NCBI RefSeq assembly: GCF_008973465.1
Contig: NZ_WBXN01000004.1
Coordinates: 7,356,501-7,420,500 of the forward strand
DNA: 64,000 nt
Direction: 5' to 3'
Origin: Streptomyces sp. SS1-1
GTDB taxonomy: Bacteria > Actinomycetota > Actinomycetes > Streptomycetales > Streptomycetaceae
Shown here: in pieces, positions 1 to 7,819 of the stretch
Numbering within the stretch: the first letter of the stretch is position 1
How the letters are laid out: each line of letters opens with the position of its first letter
Translations under genes and position numbers: made by a program
The notes under the pieces: generated by a model
What the model saw: only the letters and a program-made list of their open reading frames with translations
What the model was told of the DNA's origin: nothing
Database searches by the model: none

Positions 1-327
1 CCCAGCTGTGCGACCCGCGCCGCGGCCATGACCGTCCGCGAATACGGCCGTGTCGTCCTCATGGGAGGCGTCGGCATGTTCGGCGGCGACGACCTGGCGC
101 TGCCCTACCCCTGGATCATGCGCAACTCGATCACCGTGCGCGGCCAGTGGATGGCCCCGCGCACCGCCAACGTCGGCCTCATCCGGCTCCTCGCCTCCGG
201 CGCGCTGGACCTCGCCCCGGAACGCGTCCGGTCGTTCCCGCTCGACGCCGTCAACGAGGCCGTCGCGCACGCCGCCGCGCACCCCGGTCCGTTCGACCGC
301 ACCGCCCTCACCCCACGCACCGGCTGA
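1..327 (+). CDS. zinc-binding alcohol dehydrogenase family protein, C-terminal part
   Basis: The frame is open from the first base and ends at 327, so only about the last 108 residues are present and the start lies outside the window. The segment RVVLMGGVGMFGG is the glycine-rich strand-turn late in the Rossmann domain of medium-chain dehydrogenase/reductases. The ending PLDAVNEAVAHAAAHPG matches the family's last helix, where the substrate-side loop is followed by a short tail. The catalytic zinc ligands would be in the missing N-terminal half, so substrate and metal dependence cannot be judged. Confidence 0.75.
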   Translation, partial: PSCATRAAAMTVREYGRVVLMGGVGMFGGDDLALPYPWIMRNSITVRGQWMAPRTANVGLIRLLASGALDLAPERVRSFPLDAVNEAVAHAAAHPGPFDRTALTPRTG

Positions 328-415
328 CGCCTCCGCCGGCGGCCAGAAGGCAACGGACGCACGAGAGTGCGCATTTGGATCGAGCGACGACACGACCGTC
401 GCCGTCGGCACGCGG

Positions 416-452
416 TGACAGCGGCGATGACGGCGGTGCTGACAGCGGCGAT
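416..452. repeat. 13-bp direct repeat in the leader region of the ADC-family gene
   Basis: TGACAGCGGCGAT occurs at 416-428 and again at 440-452. Both copies lie in the 262-bp gap between the dehydrogenase end and the decarboxylase-family start. The gap holds no convincing gene. The spacing of 24 bp start to start is not clearly helical, so an operator role is only a possibility. Confidence 0.35.
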
Positions 453-589
453 TCCCGCAACCCGGTGCTCCCCAGGCAACGGTTGAGCATCCAAGTTACT
501 TTGTATCGGTACGCCTCTCATGGGGGAAAGGGCGCGCTTTCACATGCCGCGACCTGCCTGTCTCCCTTCGTATCCAGCTGGAGGTTCCC

Positions 590-1378
590 ATGCTCAAGGG
601 ATACACTGTTCCGCTTTCCCCGAAGGGCGAGGCGAACGAGGCCCCCGCGCCCCCCTGGCATTACGCCGGAGACGTCATCGGCGTCGAATACTTCACCGAT
701 CCGGCGGCCGCGGAGGCGACGCTTCCCGAAGTGCTGACCCCGGATCCGGAATCGTCCGGCCGGGTCGTCGCCTATTTCTTCGACTGGCAGTTCAACGGGG
801 AGAACGACGAATACCTCGACCCGGTCTACAGCCAGTACCGCGAGTTCTTCGTGCTCGTCGACGCCCACTACGACGGGCGGCCCGTCTCCTGGTGCCCGTA
901 CATCTACGTCGACAATCACCACGCCCTGGCGCGCGGGCTGGTTCAGGGGTTTCCGAAGAAGATCGGGCAGGTGCACCAGACCCGGGTCTTCGCCTCACCG
1001 GGGAAGGCGTCCCCCACGCTGTCGCCCGGCGCCCGCTTCGGCGCCAGCGTCTCCTGCGACGAACGGACACTCGCGCAGGCCAGGATCACCCTGGAGAAGC
1101 GCCTGGAGGACCCGACGCCCCTGCTGAGCCGGGACACCATCAATCTGCGGCATTTCCCGACGCTCGAAGTCGGCAAGTACGACAAGCCGGCGGTCCACGA
1201 ACTGGTGCGGATGGAATACGCCGATCAGCAACTGGCCGACGTGTGGATCGGCAGCAGCGAGATCGAGCTCTTCCAGGCCCCTCGCGAGGAACTCGGCGAT
1301 CTCCGCCCGGTGCGCGCCGGCATGGGATTCCGGGGTTCGATGTCCTACAACGTGAAGCAGGTGTTCCCGCTCACCTGA
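590..1378 (+). CDS. acetoacetate decarboxylase (ADC) family protein
   Basis: The 262-residue product matches the acetoacetate decarboxylase fold in length and motifs. The segment GFPKKIG at residues 120-126 carries the paired lysines; in true ADC the first forms the Schiff base with acetoacetate. The WCPYIYVDNHHALARG stretch before it is also typical. Actinobacterial members include enzymes acting on other beta-keto or aldol substrates, so acetoacetate is not assured. A GGAGG ribosome site sits just ahead of the ATG at 590. A ThDP-dependent enzyme follows 76 bp downstream on the same strand, so the two may be co-transcribed. Confidence 0.85.
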   Translation: MLKGYTVPLSPKGEANEAPAPPWHYAGDVIGVEYFTDPAAAEATLPEVLTPDPESSGRVVAYFFDWQFNGENDEYLDPVYSQYREFFVLVDAHYDGRPVSWCPYIYVDNHHALARGLVQGFPKKIGQVHQTRVFASPGKASPTLSPGARFGASVSCDERTLAQARITLEKRLEDPTPLLSRDTINLRHFPTLEVGKYDKPAVHELVRMEYADQQLADVWIGSSEIELFQAPREELGDLRPVRAGMGFRGSMSYNVKQVFPLT

Positions 1379-1454
1379 CCTGAAAGGGGCGCTGCCCCCT
1401 CCGGTATTCCGGCAGCGAACTCCCGCCAGCACACAGAACAGTTAGGTGCGCCAG

Positions 1455-3197
1455 ATGAGCACGACAGTTGCCGACTGCATGGTCGAGGCCCTCGCCGCCT
1501 CCGGAGTACGCCGTGTCTACGGTCTCCCCGGCGACTCCCTCAACGGATTCACGGACTCCCTGCGCCGCAACGGCACCGTGCGGTGGGCGCACGTACGCCA
1601 CGAGGAGAGCGCCGCCTTCGCCGCAACCGGTGAGGCGGCTCTCACGGGTGAACTCGCGGTCGTCGCGGGCAGTTGCGGTCCCGGCAACCTGCATCTGATC
1701 AACGGTCTGTACGACGCCCAGCGCAGCCGGGTGCCGGTCCTGGCGATCGCCGCCCACATCCCGGCCGAGGAGATCGGCGGCGAGTACTTCCAGGAGACGC
1801 ACCCGCAGGAACTGTTCCGCGAGTGCAGCGTCTACGCCGAACTGGCCGCGACCGGCGACCAGGTGCCGCGGCTGCTGCGGATCGCGATGCGCACGGCCCT
1901 GGAGCGCCGGGGCGTCTCCGTCCTCGTCGTCCCGGGCAACATGCTGCTCGCCCGAGGCGACACCGCGGCGTTCTCCCATCCCGTCCGGGCCACGGCCTCC
2001 CACGTCACCCCGTCCTCCACCGCCCTGGAGGCGGCCGCGGACGTCCTCAACCGTGCCGAGCGCGTGACCATCCTGGGCGGGGCCGGATGTCAGGGCGCCC
2101 ACGACGAGGTCATGAAGCTGGCCGGTGCGCTGAAGGCCCCGATCGTGCACGCGCTGCGCGGCAAGGAGTTCCTGGAGTACGACAACCCGTACGACGTGGG
2201 GCTGACCGGGCTGATCGGCTACAGCTCCGGGTACCGGGCGATGGAGCACTGCGACGCCCTGCTCATGCTCGGCACCGACTTCCCCTACCGGCCGTTCTAT
2301 CCCGCCCCCGACGTCCCCGTCGTCCAGGTCGACATCCGAGGCGAGCACATCGGACGCCGGGTCGGCGTCAAGGTGCCGCTGGTCGGCACGGTCAAGGACA
2401 CCGCCGCCGCCCTGCTGCCGCTCATCCGGGCCAAGGACGACACGAAGTTCCTCGACAAGCTCACCGGGCACTACCGCACGGTGCGCTCCCGCCTCGACGA
2501 CCTCACCGAGGGCAAGCCGTCCGCGTCGGTGATGCACCCGCAGCAGGTCGCGGCCGCCGTCGACCGGCACGCCTCCGCCGACGCCGTCTTCACCGCGGAC
2601 GTCGGCACCCCCACCGTGTGGGCGGCCCGCTACCTCACGATGAACGGCCGGCGCCGGCTCATCGGCTCCTTCAACCACGGCAGCATGGCGAACGCCCTGC
2701 CGCAGGCCATCGGCGCCCAGTGCGCCTCGGGGAATGGGCGGCAGGCCGTGGCCCTGTGCGGGGACGGCGGGCTCAGCATGCTGCTGGGCGAGCTGATCAC
2801 CCTGCGCCACCTCGACCTGCCCGTGAAGGTCATCGTCTTCAACAACCGGGCCCTGTCGTTCGTGGAGCTGGAGATGAAGGCCGGCGGCATCGTCAACTAC
2901 GGCACCGACCTGGAGGACGTGGACTTCGGCGCGGTCGCCCGCGCGATCGGCCTCTTCGGGGCGCGCGTCGACCGGGCCGACCAGCTCGAGGAGACGCTGC
3001 AGAAGGCGTTCGCGCACGAGGGACCGGCGATCGTGGACGCGCGCACGGCCCGCCAGGAGCTCTCCCTGCCGCCGAACATCACGTTCGAGCAGATGAAGGG
3101 CTTCACGCTGTTCGCCACGCGCACGATCCTCACCGGGCGGGGGGACGAGATCGTCGAACTGGCCAAGACGAACCTGCGCCAGCTGCCCCTGATGTGA
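1455..3197 (+). CDS. thiamine-diphosphate-dependent enzyme, pyruvate oxidase/dehydrogenase (PoxB) type
   Basis: A protein of about 580 residues with the three-domain layout of the acetolactate synthase/pyruvate oxidase superfamily. The N-terminal pyrimidine-binding domain has VYGLPGDSLNGF and the HEESAAFAATGEA segment with the cofactor-activating glutamate. A middle FAD/DHAP-type domain follows. The C-terminal pyrophosphate-binding domain has CGDGGLSMLLGELITLRHLDLPVKVIVFNN, the GDG...NN metal/ThDP motif. The closest functional guess is PoxB, which decarboxylates pyruvate to acetate and passes electrons to quinone; the C-terminal membrane-binding peptide of E. coli PoxB is not recognisable. 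ATG at 1455 was preferred over an in-frame GTG at 1446; either is possible. Confidence 0.82.
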   Translation: MSTTVADCMVEALAASGVRRVYGLPGDSLNGFTDSLRRNGTVRWAHVRHEESAAFAATGEAALTGELAVVAGSCGPGNLHLINGLYDAQRSRVPVLAIAAHIPAEEIGGEYFQETHPQELFRECSVYAELAATGDQVPRLLRIAMRTALERRGVSVLVVPGNMLLARGDTAAFSHPVRATASHVTPSSTALEAAADVLNRAERVTILGGAGCQGAHDEVMKLAGALKAPIVHALRGKEFLEYDNPYDVGLTGLIGYSSGYRAMEHCDALLMLGTDFPYRPFYPAPDVPVVQVDIRGEHIGRRVGVKVPLVGTVKDTAAALLPLIRAKDDTKFLDKLTGHYRTVRSRLDDLTEGKPSASVMHPQQVAAAVDRHASADAVFTADVGTPTVWAARYLTMNGRRRLIGSFNHGSMANALPQAIGAQCASGNGRQAVALCGDGGLSMLLGELITLRHLDLPVKVIVFNNRALSFVELEMKAGGIVNYGTDLEDVDFGAVARAIGLFGARVDRADQLEETLQKAFAHEGPAIVDARTARQELSLPPNITFEQMKGFTLFATRTILTGRGDEIVELAKTNLRQLPLM

Positions 3198-3204
3198 CGC
3201 CTCG

Positions 3205-4587
3205 TCAAAGCCGTTGTGCCGCCCACACCATCGCCGCGACCGAGCGGTCGACGTCCGCCTCGGTCGTGGCGTGGCCGGAGACCGAGATGCGCATCAGCCG
3301 CCGCCCGCGCCAGGTCGTGGCCCCCACCCAGCAGGTGCCGTCCTCCTGCACCGCCTGGACGACGGCGTCCGTGCGGGCGTCCGACCCGAAGCCGACGAGG
3401 ACCTGATTGAGCGTCACCTCGTTGACGACGTCGAAGCCCGCCGCCGACAGGCCCTCGGCGAAACGCCGGGCGAGCGCGCAGCAGCGGTCCACGAGTTCCG
3501 TGACGCCGTCACGGCCGAGTTCACGGAGTGCCGCCCAGGTGGCGAAGCCCCGTGCGCGGCGGGACGACTCGGCGGTGTAGTCGGCGCCACCGGCCGGCGT
3601 CGCGTCGGCCCGCGTGAGATAGGACGCGGAGTACGACAGGGCGTCGGCGTGGACGGCCGGCCGGGAGCAGAAGGCGTACCCGCAGTCGTAGGGGACGTTG
3701 AGCCACTTGTGCCCGTCGCACGCCCAGCTGTCGGCCCGTTCGACCCCGTCGACGAGGTGCCGGGTCGCCGGGCTCGCGGCCGCCCACAGGCCGAAGGCGC
3801 CGTCCACGTGCACCCAGCCGCCGACCGCGTGCGTGAGGTCGCAGGCCGCCCGCAGGTCGTCGCAGGCGCCGGTGTTCACGTTGCCGGCCTGCGCGCACAC
3901 GATCGTGAGCGCGTCCGGGTCGGCTGACAGGACGCGGCGCAGGTCGTCGGGGTCGAGCGCCCCGCGGTCGTCGGCGCGTACCGGCTGCAGGCAGTCGGTG
4001 CCCAGGCCGAGCAGGCGCAGGGAGCGGTCGACGGTGGCGTGCCGCTCGGCGCCCGCGACCACCCGCAGGCGCGGGGCACCGGCCAGGCCGCGGCGTCCGA
4101 CGTCCCAGCCGGCCTCGGCGAACAGGTGCTGCCGGGCGGCCGCGAGACCGGCGGTGTTGGCGGCCTGGCCGCCCGTGACGAACCCGACGGACGCCGTCGC
4201 GGGCAGTCCGAGCAGTTCCTTCAGCCGCCCTCCCGCCGCCTCCTCGGCGGCGATCGCGGCGGGGGAGAGCACGGCGTTGAAGGCGTTCTGGTCCCAGCCC
4301 GCGGTGAGGATGTCCGCGGCCGTGGCGGCGGGCAGGGCACCGCCGACGACGAACCCGAAGAAGCGCGGCCCGGCGGAGGCGACGAGTCCCGGATCGGCGG
4401 CGGCCACCATGTCGTCGATCACCGTGCGCGGGTCGGTGCCCGGGCGGTCGAGGGGCGCGGCGAAGGCGGCCCGCAGGGCCGCGTGGTCCACGGGCCGGGC
4501 CACCGGCCGCTCGGACAGTGAGCGGCGGTAGCCGGCGGCCTGCTCGGCGGCGTGGCGGAGGATCTGCGTCAGCTCGTCCATGGCCAC
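3205..4587 (-). CDS. PLP-dependent group II decarboxylase / aminotransferase-like protein
   Basis: A 460-residue fold-type I PLP enzyme. VHVDGAFGLWAA (about 259-270) contains the aspartate that pairs with the pyridine nitrogen. SWACDGHKWLNVPYDCG (287-303) has the HK motif with Lys294 as the expected Schiff-base lysine. ERHATVDRSLRLLGLG supplies the histidine that stacks on the cofactor. These are features of group II decarboxylases (glutamate, diaminobutyrate, aromatic amino acids); the substrate cannot be read from the sequence. It converges on the PoxB-like gene with 7 bp between stop codons and faces away from the padR gene. Confidence 0.82.
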   Translation of the reverse strand: MAMDELTQILRHAAEQAAGYRRSLSERPVARPVDHAALRAAFAAPLDRPGTDPRTVIDDMVAAADPGLVASAGPRFFGFVVGGALPAATAADILTAGWDQNAFNAVLSPAAIAAEEAAGGRLKELLGLPATASVGFVTGGQAANTAGLAAARQHLFAEAGWDVGRRGLAGAPRLRVVAGAERHATVDRSLRLLGLGTDCLQPVRADDRGALDPDDLRRVLSADPDALTIVCAQAGNVNTGACDDLRAACDLTHAVGGWVHVDGAFGLWAAASPATRHLVDGVERADSWACDGHKWLNVPYDCGYAFCSRPAVHADALSYSASYLTRADATPAGGADYTAESSRRARGFATWAALRELGRDGVTELVDRCCALARRFAEGLSAAGFDVVNEVTLNQVLVGFGSDARTDAVVQAVQEDGTCWVGATTWRGRRLMRISVSGHATTEADVDRSVAAMVWAAQRL

Positions 4588-4708
4588 ACCGTAACCACCC
4601 GCCGGGAGGCCCGGAAGCGGCCGATCGGAGACGATCCGGCCCCCCGGACGTCACGGCGAGCGATGCGGCGACGGGCACCGCGTGACCGGTGTCTCACCGC
4701 GTCCACGT

Positions 4709-4732
4709 TGCTATGCAACGAGGTGCATAGCA
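4709..4732. promoter_or_regulatory. perfect palindromic operator in front of padR
   Basis: TGCTATGCA at 4709-4717 and TGCATAGCA at 4724-4732 are exact reverse complements separated by six bases. The right arm ends 11 bp before the padR ATG. PadR-family repressors usually bind such ATGC-rich dyads and often control themselves. The position, overlapping where the promoter or transcript start must lie, fits autorepression and control of the acyl-CoA dehydrogenase gene that follows. Confidence 0.75.
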
Positions 4733-4743
4733 GGATCGGGGGC

Positions 4744-5301
4744 ATGGCCCTCGAGCACGCGATCCTCGTCTCCCTGCTGGAGAAGCCGGGCTCCGGCTAT
4801 GAACTGGCCCGGCGGTTCGAACGGTCCATCGGGTACTTCTGGACCGCCACCCACCAGCAGATCTACCGCGTGCTCAAGCGCATGGAGAGCGACGGCTGGG
4901 TCGACGTCCGGGACGTCGCGCAGTACGGGCGTCCGGACAAGAAGGAGTACTCGGTCGCCGCCGCGGGCCGTCAGGCCCTCTCCGCGTGGCTCGGCGAACC
5001 GACCGAACCCGAGAGCGTCCGCCACGACCTCGCCGTCAAGGTGCGCGGCGCCGCCTTCTCCGACCCGGCGGCCCTCATCGACGAGGTCGAACGGCACCGA
5101 GAGGCCCACACCGCCCGCCTGGCCCACTACCGCGCGGGGGAGAGCCGCGACTTCGGCACACCCCCGGCGGACGGCGGACTCGACGCCGAACGGGAACTCC
5201 AGCACGTCGTGCTGCGCGGCGGCATCGCCTACGAGCAGATGATGATCGCCTGGCTCGACGACGTCCTCGCCACGCTCGCCCGGTTCCGCACCGGCGACTG
5301 A
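4744..5301 (+). CDS. PadR family transcriptional regulator
   Basis: The 185-residue protein begins MALEHAILVSLLEKPGSGYELARRFERS, the canonical PadR winged-helix start. The recognition segment HQQIYRVLKRMESDGWV and the wing RPDKKEYSVAAAGRQAL follow. The C-terminal half (about 90-185) is the coiled dimerisation domain of the Vir/PadR subgroup. ATG at 4744 was chosen because upstream in-frame codons would place the dyad inside the gene, and AGGATCGGGG precedes this ATG. The acyl-CoA dehydrogenase gene starts 72 bp downstream in the same direction, so it is the likely target. Confidence 0.9.
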   Translation: MALEHAILVSLLEKPGSGYELARRFERSIGYFWTATHQQIYRVLKRMESDGWVDVRDVAQYGRPDKKEYSVAAAGRQALSAWLGEPTEPESVRHDLAVKVRGAAFSDPAALIDEVERHREAHTARLAHYRAGESRDFGTPPADGGLDAERELQHVVLRGGIAYEQMMIAWLDDVLATLARFRTGD

Positions 5302-5373
5302 CCGGTGCAGCGGACACCCCCCGGGCCACGGCCCGGACCCACCCTCACCCCTCCCAGCCGAAAGGCGGCTTCC

Positions 5374-7098
5374 ATGGCCGACGCGCTGCTCTTCAACCCG
5401 CGGACCTACGACCCCGCGCACTTCGATCCGGAGACCCGCAGGCTGCTGCGCGCCACCGTCGACTGGTTCGAGGAGCGCGGCAAGCGCCGGATCATCGAGG
5501 ACTACCGCACCCGCGCCTGGCTCGGCGACTTCCTCGCGTTCGCCGCCAAGGAGGGCCTCTTCGCGACCTTCCTCACCCCCGCGTCGGCGGCCGGTGAGGG
5601 TGAGGGCGACAAGCGCTGGGACACCGCCCGCATCGCCGCGCTCAACGAGATCCTCGGCTTCTACGGCCTCGACTACTGGTACGCCTGGCAGGTCACCATC
5701 CTCGGCCTCGGCCCCGTCTGGCAGAGCGGCAACGCCGCCGCGCGCGCCCGCGCCGCCGAACTCCTCTCCCAGGGCGAGGTGTTCGCCTTCGGCCTGTCCG
5801 AGAAGACCCACGGCGCCGACATCTACTCCACCGACATGCTCCTCGAGCCCGACGGCGAGGGCGGCTTCCGGGCCAGTGGCTCCAAGTACTACATAGGCAA
5901 CGGCAACGCCGCCGGACTGGTCTCCGTCTTCGGCCGCCGCACCGACGTCGAGGGCCCCGACGGGTACGTCTTCTTCGCCGCCGACAGCCGCCACCCGGCC
6001 TACCAGCTGGTGAAGAACGTCGTCGACTCCTCCAAGTACGTCAGCGAGTTCCGCCTGGAGGAGTACCCGGTCGCGGCCGAGGACGTCCTGCACACCGGAC
6101 GGGCCGCCTTCGACGCCGCGCTGAACACCGTCAACGTCGGCAAGTTCAACCTGTGCACCGCCTCGATCGGCATCTGCGAGCACGCGATGTACGAGGCCGT
6201 CACGCACGCCCAGAACCGCATCCTGTACGGCCGTCCCGTCACCGCCTTCCCGCACGTGCGCCGCGAACTGACCGACGCGTACGTCCGGTTGGTCGGCATG
6301 AAGCTGTTCAGCGACCGGGCCGTCGACTACTTCCGCACCGCCGGCCCCGAGGACCGGCGCTACCTCCTCTTCAACCCGATGACGAAGATGAAGGTGACCA
6401 CGGAGGGCGAGAAGGTCATCGACCTGATGTGGGACGTCGTCGCGGCCAAGGGCTTCGAGAAGGACAACTATTTCGCCCAGGCGGCCGTCGAGATCCGCGG
6501 CCTGCCCAAGCTGGAGGGCACCGTCCACGTCAACCTGGCCCTCATCCTGAAGTTCATGCGCAACCACCTCCTCGACCCGGTCGCCTACGAGCCCGTCCCG
6601 ACCCGCCTCGACGCCGCCGACGACGACTTCCTCTTCCGTCAGGGCCCGGCGCGCGGCCTCGGCTCGGTCCGCTTCCACGACTGGCGGCCGGCCTTCGACG
6701 CCTGCAGCCACCTGCCCAACGTCGCCCGCTTCCGCGAACAGGCCGACGCGCTCTGCGAGTTCGTGCGCACGGCCGCTCCGGACGAGGAGCAGAGCCGGGA
6801 CCTCGACCTGCTCCTCGCGGTCGGCCAGCTCTTCGCGCTCGTCGTCCACGGGCAGCTGGTCCTGGAGCAGGCAGCCCTCTCGGACCTCGACGAGGACGTC
6901 CTCGACGAGCTGTTCGCCGTCCTGGTACGGGACTTCTCCGCGCACGCCGTCGAACTGCACGGCAAGGACTCCGCGACCGAGGACCAGCAGCGCTGGGCCC
7001 TCGGCGCGGTCCGGCGCCCGGTCGTCGACGGCGACCGCTCGGAGCGGGTCTGGCAGCGCGTCGAGGCGCTGTCGGGGGAGTACGAGATGATGCCCTGA
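5374..7098 (+). CDS. acyl-CoA dehydrogenase family protein
   Basis: A 574-residue flavoprotein of the acyl-CoA dehydrogenase superfamily, longer than the usual 380-400 because of a C-terminal extension. FAFGLSEKTHGADIYSTDMLLEPDGEG is the FAD/substrate-binding middle segment. GKFNLCTASIGICEHAMYEAVTHAQNRILYGRPV is the helical C-terminal domain start, and DVVAAKGFEKDNYFAQAAVEIRGLPKLEGTVHVNLALI follows the flavin-contacting region. Large acyl-CoA dehydrogenases of this kind act on unusual or long acyl chains; the substrate is unknown. AAAGGCGG provides the ribosome site before ATG 5374. It probably shares the PadR-controlled transcript. Confidence 0.85.
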   Translation: MADALLFNPRTYDPAHFDPETRRLLRATVDWFEERGKRRIIEDYRTRAWLGDFLAFAAKEGLFATFLTPASAAGEGEGDKRWDTARIAALNEILGFYGLDYWYAWQVTILGLGPVWQSGNAAARARAAELLSQGEVFAFGLSEKTHGADIYSTDMLLEPDGEGGFRASGSKYYIGNGNAAGLVSVFGRRTDVEGPDGYVFFAADSRHPAYQLVKNVVDSSKYVSEFRLEEYPVAAEDVLHTGRAAFDAALNTVNVGKFNLCTASIGICEHAMYEAVTHAQNRILYGRPVTAFPHVRRELTDAYVRLVGMKLFSDRAVDYFRTAGPEDRRYLLFNPMTKMKVTTEGEKVIDLMWDVVAAKGFEKDNYFAQAAVEIRGLPKLEGTVHVNLALILKFMRNHLLDPVAYEPVPTRLDAADDDFLFRQGPARGLGSVRFHDWRPAFDACSHLPNVARFREQADALCEFVRTAAPDEEQSRDLDLLLAVGQLFALVVHGQLVLEQAALSDLDEDVLDELFAVLVRDFSAHAVELHGKDSATEDQQRWALGAVRRPVVDGDRSERVWQRVEALSGEYEMMP

Positions 7099-7121
7099 GG
7101 CCGCGGCGACTCACCGACGTG

Positions 7122-7157
7122 ACCCTGGCCCGGGTGCGGAAGCCCCCGGGCCAGGGT
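7122..7157. terminator. bidirectional hairpin terminator
   Basis: ACCCTGGCCCGGG (7122-7134) pairs perfectly with CCCGGGCCAGGGT (7145-7157) around a 10-base loop. It lies between the convergent acyl-CoA dehydrogenase and secreted-protein genes. There is no U-tract, as is common for GC-rich actinobacterial terminators. Confidence 0.7.
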
Positions 7158-7181
7158 GTGCTCACGGTCCTTCGGGCCGGA

Positions 7182-7655
7182 TCACCAGATCCCGCTGCGG
7201 ACGTACGGGTTGACCGCCCTGAGGTTGCTGTCGTAGCTGGCCCTGAACACGTAGTTCGGGTCGGACTGGGTGAGCCACCCGGACGTGTGCGTGTAGCCGG
7301 TGCCGTCCGAGAGGTAGGTGGCGTCGGCGAAGGACCAGCTCCGGCCGCCGTCCGTGCTGATGTCCAGCCAGACCCAGCCGCGCGGGTCCCAGCCGGACCC
7401 CTGGATGCTTCCCCAGCCGTACTGGTAGCCGCCGTAGTAGCCCGAGCGGATCTCGATGACGATGCTGCCCCTTTGGTTCGGGGCGTGGGTCAGGCGGTTG
7501 GTCGTCACGAACACCTGGTCGGTGTTGATCGTCCCGGGCGGTGCCGCGTGAGCGGGTGTGGCGAGCGCCGAGACGCCCAGGGCGCCGAGCGACCCCGCCA
7601 CCGCCGCGGACCCGGCCGATCTCAGTAACGTCCTTCGATCCATGGAGCGGCTCAT
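7182..7655 (-). CDS. secreted protein with probable Tat signal peptide, function unknown
   Basis: From ATG 7655 the 157-residue product starts MSRSMDRRTLLRSAGSAAVAG, a twin-arginine motif followed by a hydrophobic stretch and an ATPAHA cleavage site near residue 37. The mature part of about 120 residues is rich in Gly, Ser, Tyr and Trp. It carries WVWLDISTDGGRSWSFADATYL, which resembles a single beta-propeller (BNR/sialidase-like) blade. No cysteines are seen. GACAGGGGGAACCG ahead of the ATG gives a ribosome site and decides against a longer upstream start. No enzyme assignment is supported. Confidence 0.7.
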   Translation of the reverse strand: MSRSMDRRTLLRSAGSAAVAGSLGALGVSALATPAHAAPPGTINTDQVFVTTNRLTHAPNQRGSIVIEIRSGYYGGYQYGWGSIQGSGWDPRGWVWLDISTDGGRSWSFADATYLSDGTGYTHTSGWLTQSDPNYVFRASYDSNLRAVNPYVRSGIW

Positions 7656-7751
7656 CGGTTCCCCCTGTCGAGGCCATGGTCTGAGAAGCGCGGACGCCGA
7701 CCTGCGCGAGGCGTCCACGGCCGACCCTAGGCGAGGGAACGGGCGCACGGT

Positions 7752-7769
7752 CCCTGACAGATGTCAGGG
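7752..7769. promoter_or_regulatory. 18-bp dyad between divergent secreted-protein and hydrolase genes
   Basis: CCCTGACA and TGTCAGGG are exact reverse complements separated by GA. The dyad lies in the 164-bp divergent intergenic region, about 50 bp upstream of the lipoprotein hydrolase start. It could be an operator or a small hairpin; nothing nearby identifies the binding protein. Confidence 0.4.
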
Positions 7770-7819
7770 GCCGCAGACGGGTGTTGATCGACTTCACCGG
7801 TCCGCGAAAGACTGTGCGC

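Noticed and set aside
1371..3017. 548-residue reading frame on the minus strand opposite the PoxB-like gene
   Set aside because: It is the complement of a strongly supported plus-strand ThDP enzyme. The composition (Val, Gly, Arg, Asp, His rich) has no domain, and it arises from GC-rich codon bias.
4711..6960. 749-residue minus-strand frame across padR and the acyl-CoA dehydrogenase gene
   Set aside because: It spans two real plus-strand genes and the palindromic operator, has no recognisable domain, and shows the Val/Glu/Gly/Asp-rich composition of antisense frames.
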